From Acidobacteriota bacterium (lineage in GTDB: Bacteria; Acidobacteriota; Terriglobia; Terriglobales; Acidobacteriaceae): 6,498 bases of DNA. Numbering within the stretch: the first letter of the stretch is position 1; each line of letters opens with the position of its first letter. The position numbers were made by a program, and so were the translations under genes. This document shows positions 1 through 5,622 of the stretch, one piece after another. The stretch covers positions 1 to 6,498 of the forward strand of contig QIAS01000222.1 in NCBI GenBank assembly GCA_003225615.1. Direction: 5' to 3'. The notes under the pieces are model-generated. The model was not told the DNA's origin and did not search any database. It saw nothing but the letters and a program-made list of their open reading frames with translations.

Positions 1-510
1 GATTTTTCTTCGACAATGTGCTTCACTTCATCACTGGCGCCTTTGCGCAAAACCCGGCCGTAGCCGGCGGGATTTTCCAACTGCGCTGCAAGCAGAGTCA
101 TGGCGGCTTTCTTGGAAAGATGAAAGTCGCGCAGAGACTCGATGGTTTGTGAACTGATGAGAGGCGCGTCGCCAGACAACACAATCACGTGTTTATAAGG
201 GGCAAGAGCCTCACGCGAGACCATCAAGGCATGGCCTGTACCGCGTTGAGGCTGCTGGAGGACAAAATTGATGCCGGTGTGAGCGACCGCCTCGCGCACA
301 TGGTCGGCCTCGTGACCGATGATTGCGTACACATCCTTGGCGGGCACAACCTTCGTCGCCGCCGCGATTACATGAGCGAGCAACGGCTTTCCCCCTACTT
401 CATGCAACAGACTCGAGCCGGGTGCCTTTGCCGGCGGCCATGATAGCGATTGCGATCCGGGGCGCAGTTGTTTTGCTGGAAGCTGAGGAATGTTTTTTGG
501 GGGGAGACAT
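1..510 (-). pseudogene. glmU: GlmU N-terminal (uridyltransferase) part, frameshifted and cut by the window edge
   Basis: GlmU is the cytoplasmic bifunctional enzyme that makes UDP-GlcNAc from GlcN-1-P, acetyl-CoA and UTP for peptidoglycan and other envelope sugars. Only part of the N-terminal pyrophosphorylase domain is here. From the ATG at 510-508 the frame reads a polar leader, then APRIAIAIMAAGKGTRLES, and hits TGA at 402-400. A different frame starting near 407 continues LHEVGGKPLLAHVIAA, IIGHEADHVREAV, QQPQRGTGHAL, LSGDAPLIS, ENPAGYGRVLRK, IVEEK to the edge. These are the standard GlmU blocks in the right order. Between RL and LHEV the family has about seven residues ending in Pro-Lys-Val; only seven bases are present, so about 14 bases are missing and the conserved Lys is lost. 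This is either a real inactivating deletion or an assembly/sequencing error; GlmU is normally essential, so a second copy or an error must be considered. The left-arm acyltransferase domain lies outside the window. Family assignment is firm; gene status is not. Confidence 0.85.
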
Positions 511-650
511 TGGATTCCAATATACCGCGACCTTGGGCGCGAGAACATCTCTCTCAGCCCAACGGACTCCAGGCCGCGGGGTTGTGGCGGCACCTACGCA
601 CCTCGGGGGCTAAGGGCCAGTATAAAACCCTCGAAGCGTGCCCTTTCAGA

Positions 651-1721
651 TCAGCGCCGGATGGTAGAAGCGTCGTGGGTCGCCGGGGCCCGAGCAACTA
701 ACTGCAGCAAGTCGCGGGCGACGTGGTCGGTCGCGTGGCGGGCGACACCGGCCTCTTCCAGATAGTCGCCTAATACCGGGCAAACCCCGAGCTCTTCAAT
801 GGCTTCCAGGTCTGCCACGATCTGGGTGGCTCCCTCGAGGGCGTATTTGGCTTTCAGTTCATCGGAGACAGGTTTGCGGTTGATGAGTGCATAATCAAAA
901 ATATTGGCGTGGGCGTGATCGTAGAGCGCTCGAATGTGATCGGCGGCGGTAAGGCCGAGGCTTTCATTAGCCTGTGTCATCAGGTTGCAAACGTATACCT
1001 TTACTGCGCTGGAGTTCACAATCGCCTGGGAAATCCCTTGCACCAGCAAATTGGGAATTAAGCTTGTGAAAAGCGATCCCGGACCGATGGTGATGAGGTC
1101 AGCGTTGGCGATTGCGTCCAGGGTTTGTGGCATGGGCTCCACGTCAGGAGGAACAAGGACCAATTCTTTGATGCGTTCCTTGCTGGCAGTAATTTTGGTC
1201 TCGCCACGCACGCGGGAACCGTCCTGCATAAGGGCCTCGAGTTCGATGCTGGAAGTCGTGGCCGGGAAGATGTGTCCGCGGGTGGTCAGAATCTCAGAGG
1301 AAAGGCGCACCGCTTCGGCGAAATCGCCGGTGATGGAAGTGAGGGCTGCGAGGAAAAGATTGCCGAAGCTATGGCCCTCGAGTCCAGAGCCCTTCTGAAA
1401 ACGGTGCTGGAACAGACGCGAGAGTAGTGCTTCATCTTCAGACAAGGCGACGACGCAGTTGCGGATGTCGCCGGGGGGCAGCATATTCAGTTCTTTGCGC
1501 AGACGGCCGCTGGAGCCGCCATCGTCACTGACGGTAACTACCGCAGAAAGTTCTCCTATTGCGGGCTCCCCGGGAAGGGCCACGCGAGGGCCGGCGGAAG
1601 CGGCTACGTAGCGTTTAAGACCTTTGAGAAGGGTGGAAAGACCAGTGCCACCTCCGATAGCCACAAGCCGCAGCGGTACGCCGCCCGTTCTTTTCGCCCG
1701 CTCCGGGGACTCTGGCTCCAT
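651..1721 (-). CDS. yvcK: YvcK/GlmR family UDP-sugar-binding protein (gluconeogenesis factor, CofD-like fold)
   Basis: This complete protein of 356 residues is a YvcK family member. In Bacillus subtilis the homologue (YvcK, also called GlmR) binds UDP-GlcNAc, is needed for growth on gluconeogenic carbon and stimulates GlmS; it is cytoplasmic. Motifs seen: GGGTGLS at 23-29 (nucleotide-binding loop), TVSDDGGSSGRLR at 63-75, PPGDIRN at 82-88, GHSFGN at 116-121, IGPGSLFTS at 212-220 and NLMTQANE at 246-253. The length is slightly above the usual 310-330 because of a short polar N-terminus and C-terminal tail. The ATG at 1721-1719 has an AGGAAG ribosome site a few bases upstream, and that site overlaps the stop codon of the TPR gene (8-bp gap), so translation is probably coupled. 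glmU follows 140 bp downstream on the same strand, which fits a link to UDP-GlcNAc metabolism. The rapZ and whiA neighbours often seen elsewhere are absent here. Confidence 0.95.
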   Translation of the reverse strand: MEPESPERAKRTGGVPLRLVAIGGGTGLSTLLKGLKRYVAASAGPRVALPGEPAIGELSAVVTVSDDGGSSGRLRKELNMLPPGDIRNCVVALSEDEALLSRLFQHRFQKGSGLEGHSFGNLFLAALTSITGDFAEAVRLSSEILTTRGHIFPATTSSIELEALMQDGSRVRGETKITASKERIKELVLVPPDVEPMPQTLDAIANADLITIGPGSLFTSLIPNLLVQGISQAIVNSSAVKVYVCNLMTQANESLGLTAADHIRALYDHAHANIFDYALINRKPVSDELKAKYALEGATQIVADLEAIEELGVCPVLGDYLEEAGVARHATDHVARDLLQLVARAPATHDASTIRR

Positions 1722-1729
1722 GCGGCTTC

Positions 1730-2293
1730 CTAAACTTCAGAATCGCTTGTGTCAGCAGGCATTTCCGCGCCCGGATCGGGGTAGAGCAGTTCAGTAAAGC
1801 GGGGGTCCTCCGCCAGATTCTGGAAATCAGAATCGTTGCGGGCCTGGAAGCGAAGAGACGAATTCTGGCGAATGGCTTCGTCCAAATGCTTCAAGGCATC
1901 TTCGACGTGGCCAGTAAGGCAATCCAGAGCTGCCAGGCCGTAAAGGACGTAATCTGCTTTGGGAACTTGCTTCAGCAGCTTTTCAATGTGCTCCCGTGCA
2001 CCCACGTAATCGCCTACATTCATCAGGGAGACAGCAAAGTCGAAGTGCTCTTCCGGGCTTTTGAACTGGCTGCTAACCCGCTCGAGATGGTGATTGCAGG
2101 TGTTCAGGTGAACCGAAGCACGGTCAACCACTTCCTTAGGGCCACTCAGCACCTTCTGGAGAAGCGACTTGGCCTTCTCGTATTTGTGCTCCTGCAGAGC
2201 GCGCAATCCTGCCTCGTAGTTTTGCACAGCCTGTGCAAAATGCGGATCGTCGCCGAGCGCTTTCTTCGCAGCCGGTTTCTGGGCCATCTGCAA
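1730..2293 (-). CDS. TPR-repeat protein upstream of yvcK
   Basis: This soluble helical protein of 187 residues (185 if the ATG is used) has no signal peptide. A TPR-like helical pair lies at about 17-50 (QAVQNYEAGLRAL, then YEKAKSLLQKVL). More follow at about 82-140 (HFDFAVSLMNVGDYVGAREH, then VLYGLAALDCLTGHVEDALK). The end carries a FQNLAEDPRFTELL segment like the 'TPR end-of-group' tails common in acidobacterial proteins. An acidic, unstructured tail finishes it. TPRs mediate protein contacts; the partner is unknown. The longest frame starts with TTG at 2293-2291, but ATG at 2287-2285 is two codons inside. The purine-rich AGGAAGAG ends 8 bases before the ATG and only 2 before the TTG, so I prefer the ATG. 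The stop (1732-1730) overlaps the yvcK ribosome site, so a role alongside YvcK is a fair inference. The general family is clear; the function is not. Confidence 0.82.
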   Translation of the reverse strand: MQMAQKPAAKKALGDDPHFAQAVQNYEAGLRALQEHKYEKAKSLLQKVLSGPKEVVDRASVHLNTCNHHLERVSSQFKSPEEHFDFAVSLMNVGDYVGAREHIEKLLKQVPKADYVLYGLAALDCLTGHVEDALKHLDEAIRQNSSLRFQARNDSDFQNLAEDPRFTELLYPDPGAEMPADTSDSEV

Positions 2294-2312
2294 AACTCTT
2301 CCTGTGTTCTTC

Positions 2313-2339
2313 GTAAGTACTCCTTTATGTGCTACTTAC
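2313..2339. repeat. 7-bp inverted repeat in the leader of the TPR-yvcK unit
   Basis: The arms GTAAGTA (2313-2319) and TACTTAC (2333-2339) are perfect inverted repeats separated by 13 bases. They lie 20-50 bases upstream of the TPR start and just downstream of a TATAAC -10-like box on the minus strand (2354-2349). The element would therefore sit at the very start of the transcript, as an operator or a 5' leader hairpin. The arms are short and AT-rich, so chance is possible. Confidence 0.35.
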
Positions 2340-2348
2340 AAAAGCAGA

Positions 2349-2354
2349 GTTATA
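2349..2354 (-). promoter_or_regulatory. Possible -10 box for the TPR-yvcK(-glmU) unit
   Basis: TATAAC reads on the minus strand about 60 bases before the TPR start and matches the -10 consensus at five of six positions. No good -35 hexamer is visible 16-18 bases further upstream, so this is a weak prediction. It is the best promoter-like signal in the 239-bp gap between the CYCXC and TPR genes. I see no RNA gene or small ORF that I trust in the rest of that gap. Confidence 0.28.
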
Positions 2355-2532
2355 TTTCCGCTGCTAGTAAACCAGATTGATCTCGGAGAGTTTGAGTCAG
2401 CATGCATCATGGCCGAGGCAGTTCGCTTGTGGAAAACGCCTACACTGACCTTACGGTTTATACCCGCCTCAGGCTTGGCCCGTCAACTGACCCTGGGATC
2501 TGTCCTAGCCGTCGAGCGTAATCGCGGAGAAG

Positions 2533-3000
2533 CTAATTGGTCGCAGCCGCTGACTCCAGGTTCACCTGTCTCCATTCGCCCTTGATAATCCCTTGCCGAA
2601 TCTGGGCGGCGGTCTTGTGCTTCTGAGTCATGGAATAACTGTAGTAAAGCTCTTTCAGGCAAGTGGCGCACTGCGCGCCATGCGTATTTTCAAAGCAACT
2701 ATGCAGGCTGTTATGGCCCATGCGGTCGCAGTAGCAATAGCATGGCTGTTGATGAAGAACGACCGGGATCTTTGACGCCAGCTCATAGGCGTGGGTTTGA
2801 TACGCGTACTGTGCGTTAGCTCCCCATAGCTGCTCTTTGGGAAGAATTGGAGGCAGCTTGGTTCCCTTGGCCGGAGGCCTCGCGTTATAGGCCGGCATTG
2901 CGCCATGCTCTTCTTCGGAGTCCTGAGACCGTGACCACTGTGAGGTCATCATCACAGTGACCACAAACAGAAATGCCAGGATCAGTCCATGCTTCAACAT
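2533..3000 (-). CDS. CYCXC-family secreted cysteine-motif protein (PCYCGC-like)
   Basis: This complete small protein has 155 residues. The N-terminus is a signal sequence or anchor: MLKH, then a hydrophobic run to about residue 19, then a polar stretch. No Cys lies near the cleavage region, so it is not a lipoprotein. The core is PCYCYCDRMGH at 86-96 followed by HSCFENTHGAQCATC at 100-114, giving Cys 87, 89, 91, 102, 111 and 114. This pattern belongs to the 'CYCXC family (seleno)protein' / PCYCGC-motif group, where some relatives are thought to use selenocysteine in the motif. Here all motif cysteines are TGC and no in-frame TGA is present, so this is the plain cysteine form. The motif suggests metal binding or thiol chemistry outside the cytoplasm, but the activity is not known. 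The ATG at 3000-2998 follows GAGG by 9 bases. It is divergent from the signal peptidase gene across 167 bp. Confidence 0.85.
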   Translation of the reverse strand: MLKHGLILAFLFVVTVMMTSQWSRSQDSEEEHGAMPAYNARPPAKGTKLPPILPKEQLWGANAQYAYQTHAYELASKIPVVLHQQPCYCYCDRMGHNSLHSCFENTHGAQCATCLKELYYSYSMTQKHKTAAQIRQGIIKGEWRQVNLESAAATN

Positions 3001-3011
3001 ATTGGGAATCC

Positions 3012-3035
3012 TCGGGTTCGCTTATTGTAACCCGA
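3012..3035. repeat. 7-bp inverted repeat upstream of the CYCXC gene
   Basis: TCGGGTT (3012-3018) and AACCCGA (3029-3035) form a perfect 7-bp inverted repeat with a 10-base spacer, ending 12 bases from the CYCXC start. A TACAAT -10-like box on the minus strand (3029-3024) lies inside it, but no convincing -35 is seen. It could be an operator or a leader hairpin; evidence is limited to the symmetry. Confidence 0.3.
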
Positions 3036-3129
3036 AGGGCGGGCTGCTTCCTACTGCTGGTGTGGCAAAGGCCAGGTACGGTGAGCGCTTCGTAACCACG
3101 GCAGTGCAAAGGTTTTTCGCAGGCAATCC

Positions 3130-3159
3130 TGAACAGGCAGAGGCTGTTCCGTATACAAT
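3130..3159 (+). promoter_or_regulatory. Possible promoter for the signal peptidase gene with an internal inverted repeat
   Basis: TGAACA (3130-3135) and TACAAT (3154-3159) are separated by 18 bases and match the -35 and -10 consensus at four and five of six positions. The -10 box ends only 8 bases before the ATG at 3168, so the mRNA would be leaderless or nearly so. A perfect inverted repeat GAACAG-N7-CTGTTC (3131-3149) overlaps the -35 and spacer and could be an operator. Confidence 0.35.
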
Positions 3160-3167
3160 GAGACACA

Positions 3168-3755
3168 ATGCTGGATCAGCTTAGCCCTGCACAAAAAACA
3201 TCGCCGGAAATGCCTCTGCCGCGAAGGACGCGCACGGGACCTATCCTCGCGGTCTGGCTGCGCGATCTCATCATCTCCCTGGCGATTTCGGCATTTATAA
3301 TCATTTTCCTTTACCAGCCGGTTAAAGTCGAAGGCACCAGCATGATGCCTTCCCTCGATGACCAGGAGCGGATCTTCGTCAACAAGTTCGTTTACCGGCT
3401 GGAAGCCATTCAGCGCGGCGATATTGTGGTGTTTCGCTATCCTCGCGACCCGTCAAAAAGCTACATCAAGCGGGTGATTGGGCTGGCTGGCGACCATATC
3501 CGCATTGTGGCCGGGCAGGTCTATGTGAATGGCCTGCTACTGGAAGAGGACTACGTTCCTTCCGAATATGCCGATGTGCGTTCGTACCAAGATGGCCGAG
3601 AGATCGTCGTTCCTCCCAATTCTTACTTTGTGCTGGGCGACCACCGCACCATGTCCAATGATAGCCGCGATTTCGGTCCGGTGAATCAGAGTTATATCTA
3701 CGGGAAGGCGGTGTTCGGATATTGGCCGGTGGATAAGCTGGGACGGTTGCGGTAA
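3168..3755 (+). CDS. lepB: Type I signal peptidase (leader peptidase)
   Basis: This complete protein has 195 residues. It cleaves signal peptides from exported pre-proteins, acting at the outer face of the inner membrane with a Ser-Lys dyad. A basic N-terminal tail (RRTRTG at 19-24) leads into one membrane segment at about 26-49. Box B is GTSMMPSL at 57-63 with nucleophile Ser58; box C (RGDIVVFRYP) is at 83-92; box D is SYIKRVIGLAGD with catalytic Lys101; box E is LGDHRTMSNDSRDFG at about 156-170. All catalytic boxes are intact and the length fits the short single-anchor form. The ATG at 3168 lacks a clear ribosome site (only GAG 5 bases upstream), and Met15 at 3210 is an alternative start. 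The C-terminus is standard. The divergent neighbour is itself an exported protein, but that need not be functional. It could be called sipS-like; lepB is used in the general sense. Confidence 0.96.
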   Translation: MLDQLSPAQKTSPEMPLPRRTRTGPILAVWLRDLIISLAISAFIIIFLYQPVKVEGTSMMPSLDDQERIFVNKFVYRLEAIQRGDIVVFRYPRDPSKSYIKRVIGLAGDHIRIVAGQVYVNGLLLEEDYVPSEYADVRSYQDGREIVVPPNSYFVLGDHRTMSNDSRDFGPVNQSYIYGKAVFGYWPVDKLGRLR

Positions 3756-3798
3756 TCAGTCAATCAGTCACATTCCTCTCAAAATGGAAGCAGGAATG
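3752..3798. repeat. Tandem octamer and short inverted repeat after the signal peptidase gene
   Basis: Directly at the lepB stop, AATCAGTC occurs twice in tandem (about 3754-3769). Next, CATTCCT (3771-3777) and AGGAATG (3792-3798) form a 7-bp inverted repeat with a 14-base loop. There is no following T-run, so it is at best a weak transcription end. The rest of 3756-3893 shows nothing I can name. Confidence 0.25.
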
Positions 3799-3893
3799 AG
3801 GTATGCTGACCTGCCCAACTCCCGTTGCGCGAAACCACCATTAGTTAGAAATTTCGCAGGGCGCTCCACGATACATTTCCCTCGAGAACCTTT

Positions 3894-4302
3894 GTGAAGG
3901 CGAAAATCGCCGCATTGTTGCCTATCGTTCTGCTGGTGGGATGTGCTCCCGCTTTTCTGTTCACTCGTGGTTGTTCCGCCTCAAAAACCAAGGCTCTGGC
4001 CGAGGGGGGCGTGACCAGATTTCATGCGCAGTTGGACGCCGAGCAATATCACGAGATCTACGCTCAGGCCAGCCCGGAATTCCAGAACTCGGGAAGTGAA
4101 GCCGATCTCACTAAGTTCTTTTAAGCGGTCCATCGCAAATTGGGAAAGGTGCAGCGCACCAATGAGCAAACATCCTTTATAAACTTCACCACCTCAGCCA
4201 ACATTGCGACCCTTACCTACCCAGTTCACCTGGCGAGTTAACGAGAAGCAGGCTACTCTTATAGGATACCGAATTGATGCGCCGGCGCTGATCACCCAAT
4301 AA
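3894..4302 (+). pseudogene. Decayed small lipoprotein-like gene (premature stop plus frameshift)
   Basis: A GTG start at 3894 opens a lipoprotein-type signal (LLPIVLLVGC, lipobox Cys17). A mature part follows with VTRFHAQLDAEQYHEIYAQA and SPEFQNSGSEADLTKFF, and then TAA at 4122-4124. The same frame continues sensibly after that stop as AVHRKLGKVQRTNEQTSFINFTTS and IATLTYP to about 4223. The coherent reading then moves to the +1 frame from about 4225: FTWRVNEKQATLIGYR, then IDAPALITQ, ending at TAA 4300-4302. So a once continuous gene of probably 140-150 codons now carries a nonsense codon and a frame-changing loss near 4224, where several residues appear missing. The pattern resembles small secreted acidobacterial proteins often labelled DUF4019-like; I recall this from memory and hold it loosely. 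The function is unknown. The intact 76-codon frame would make only a truncated product. The ribosome site is weak. Confidence 0.62.
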
Positions 4303-4330
4303 CCACGAAGCGCGGAGGCGAGGCTGGCAC

Positions 4331-4344
4331 GCCCATCTTTGGGC
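4331..4344. repeat. Small hairpin in the pseudogene-aldolase gap
   Basis: GCCCA-TCTT-TGGGC is a perfect 5-bp stem with a 4-base loop, about 50 bases before the aldolase start. It is not followed by a T-run, so it is not a classic terminator. It may be a remnant or a leader hairpin. The remainder of 4303-4395 holds only the aldolase ribosome site (AGGAG at 4383-4387). Confidence 0.25.
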
Positions 4345-4395
4345 ACCGGGGGTTATGCTTAATGCGAGCGTTCCCCACAGACAGGAGCTATTGAA

Positions 4396-5481
4396 ATGCT
4401 TCTACATGGAATTTTTCCTCCCATCACCACGCCGTTCTATCCTGACGGCCGAATCTATTTCAAAAAACTTGAATTCAACGTCGAGCGCTACTCGAAGACT
4501 CCGGTGGCGGGCATCGTTGTCCTGGGGTCCACAGGCGAAGCCATCCTGTTGTCGGACGAGGAGCGCCGCGAGGTGCTTAAGACAGCGCGCGAGTCGGCCG
4601 CGCCGGGTAAGGTCCTCGTAGCCGGAACAGGGATCGAGTCGGCGATTGAGACCCTCAGGCTGACCGACTATGCGGCTGAGCTCGGCTACGACGTGGCCAT
4701 GGTTCGTACCCCCCACTATTACAAAAGCCAGATGAGCCCCAGCAGCATGCTGGCTTTCTATCGCACAGTGGCGGACCGATCCCCGTTGCCCGTAATTATC
4801 TATAACTTCCCGCAAGCCACCGGATATGACATTCCCGCCGAGTTGGTTATTGAACTCGCGGAGCATCCGAACCTGATTGGCATCAAGGAGTCGAGCGGGG
4901 ACGTCGAGAAAGTTCGCAAGATGGTGGAGGGCACTCGGCAGGTGAAGCACGCGGCTACGGTCAGCGAAACATTTCAGGCGATTACCCCACGGATGGTTAA
5001 GGCTACTTCGGAAGGGAATGGACAGGGCGGAGAACTGGTTCAGGTTGCGGTACTGGCCGGGGCAGGGAAGACCGGAACCGCGGGAAAAGCATCTTCTCCC
5101 GCCGTTACAGTGGTGGGCGGCATGAAGACGCGCCAGAAGGAAGTTGGATTTCAGGTGCTGGTCGGGGCGGCGCAGAAACTGGAGCCCTCGTTGCAAGCGG
5201 GAGCCGTCGGTGCAATCCTGGCCTTTGCCGATGCCGCTCCCACAGCTTGTTATGAGATTTATGCCGCTTGGAAGGAAGGCGACTCGGAACTGGCGCGCCT
5301 GAAGCAACAGCGCATCGGCGCGGCTGCGCAGCGCGTGGTGGGAGAACTGAGCATTCCGGGCGTGAAATATGCCATGGATTTTAACGGGTATTTTGGCGGA
5401 CCGCCACGTTTGCCGCTGCTGCCGTTAACCGCGGCCCTGAAGGCCGAGATCGAGCAGATGCTCTCAGATATTCGTAACTGA
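4396..5481 (+). CDS. DapA-superfamily pyruvate aldolase, likely 4-hydroxy-2-oxoglutarate aldolase-like, with an extra internal block
   Basis: This complete protein of 361 residues is a (beta/alpha)8 Schiff-base aldolase of the DHDPS/NAL family. Seen: GIFPPITTPF at 5-14, LGSTGEA at 43-49 (pyruvate carboxylate loop), TPHYYK at 105-110, YNFP at 136-139 (catalytic Tyr136) and GIKESSGD at 162-169 (Schiff-base Lys164). The Arg that follows YNVP-S in true dihydrodipicolinate synthase and binds aspartate semialdehyde is absent (QATG instead). The loops resemble mammalian HOGA1: VRTPHYY, TGYDIP, GIPG-type turn, and a GYFGGPPRLPL end. A 4-hydroxy-2-oxoglutarate aldolase or related 2-keto acid aldolase is therefore more likely than DapA. 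The family is about 290-310 residues; the excess lies at about 182-250, an Ala/Gly/Thr/Val-rich stretch between the Lys164 strand region and FQVLVGAA. AGGAG lies 8 bases before the ATG. No hydroxyproline genes flank it. Family firm, substrate uncertain. Confidence 0.86.
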   Translation: MLLHGIFPPITTPFYPDGRIYFKKLEFNVERYSKTPVAGIVVLGSTGEAILLSDEERREVLKTARESAAPGKVLVAGTGIESAIETLRLTDYAAELGYDVAMVRTPHYYKSQMSPSSMLAFYRTVADRSPLPVIIYNFPQATGYDIPAELVIELAEHPNLIGIKESSGDVEKVRKMVEGTRQVKHAATVSETFQAITPRMVKATSEGNGQGGELVQVAVLAGAGKTGTAGKASSPAVTVVGGMKTRQKEVGFQVLVGAAQKLEPSLQAGAVGAILAFADAAPTACYEIYAAWKEGDSELARLKQQRIGAAAQRVVGELSIPGVKYAMDFNGYFGGPPRLPLLPLTAALKAEIEQMLSDIRN

Positions 5482-5521
5482 GGTCACGTCCCCTTCGCGG
5501 TCCCCTCACAATCAGCTCAAA

Positions 5522-5544
5522 CGTCCCGCGAGTGAGACGGGATG
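5522..5544 (+). terminator. Weak hairpin after the aldolase gene
   Basis: CGTCCCG (5522-5528) can pair with CGGGATG (5538-5544), with one G-T wobble and a 9-base loop, 41 bases past the aldolase stop. The following sequence is pyrimidine-rich (CTCCTTTCCC) but has no real T-run. It could slow or end transcription before the tetR promoter. Confidence 0.3.
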
Positions 5545-5588
5545 CTCCTTTCCCGTGATTGGCATCATGGGCACCTTGTCACAAGCAG

Positions 5589-5617
5589 TTGTGAGGAGCG
5601 TCACAATCGGCTATAAT
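5589..5617 (+). promoter_or_regulatory. Promoter of the tetR-enoyl-CoA hydratase unit
   Basis: TTGTGA (5589-5594), a 17-base spacer and a perfect TATAAT (5612-5617) make the best sigma-70-type promoter in the window. The expected start of transcription is near 5623-5625, giving a leader of only about 17 bases before the ATG at 5641. Two palindromes overlap it (separate entries). Confidence 0.7.
5590..5605. promoter_or_regulatory. CRP/FNR-type palindrome over the tetR -35 region
   Basis: TGTGA-N6-TCACA is a perfect match to the classic CRP half-sites, extended by one base on each side (TTGTGA/TCACAA). It covers the -35 box and part of the spacer, centred about 26 bases before the expected start, a position that usually means repression. 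Just upstream, CTTGT-C-ACAAG (5575-5585) is another short palindrome with similar letters. Which protein binds is unknown. Confidence 0.5.
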
Positions 5618-5622
5618 TGGAA

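Noticed and set aside
511..650. Possible promoter (TATACT on the minus strand near 618-623) for glmU in the yvcK-glmU gap
   Set aside because: The best -35 match (CTGAAA) is 19 bases away and weak; read-through from yvcK is equally likely.
985..1427. Plus-strand open frames opposite yvcK
   Set aside because: The minus-strand frame has all YvcK motifs; these are shadows in a GC-biased gene.
1886..2380. 164-codon plus-strand open frame opposite the TPR gene
   Set aside because: It is antisense to the better-supported TPR gene, which has a ribosome site and coupling to yvcK, and its sequence shows no family signature.
2635..2745. Selenocysteine at the CYCXC motif
   Set aside because: All cysteines in the motif are TGC and there is no in-frame TGA.
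3158..3184. ATG with eight codons overlapping the signal peptidase start
   Set aside because: It lies in the putative -10 box with no ribosome site; a translated leader peptide cannot be supported.
5056..5097. GAGKTGTAGKA in the aldolase insertion looks like a Walker A loop
   Set aside because: The spacing and final residue do not fit GxxxxGK[ST], there is no Walker B, and the region is low-complexity Ala/Gly.
4402..5307. Long open frame of 301 codons on the minus strand over the aldolase gene
   Set aside because: It lies antisense to a clearly recognised aldolase, is rich in Arg, His and Leu as expected of a shadow frame, and has no recognisable motif.
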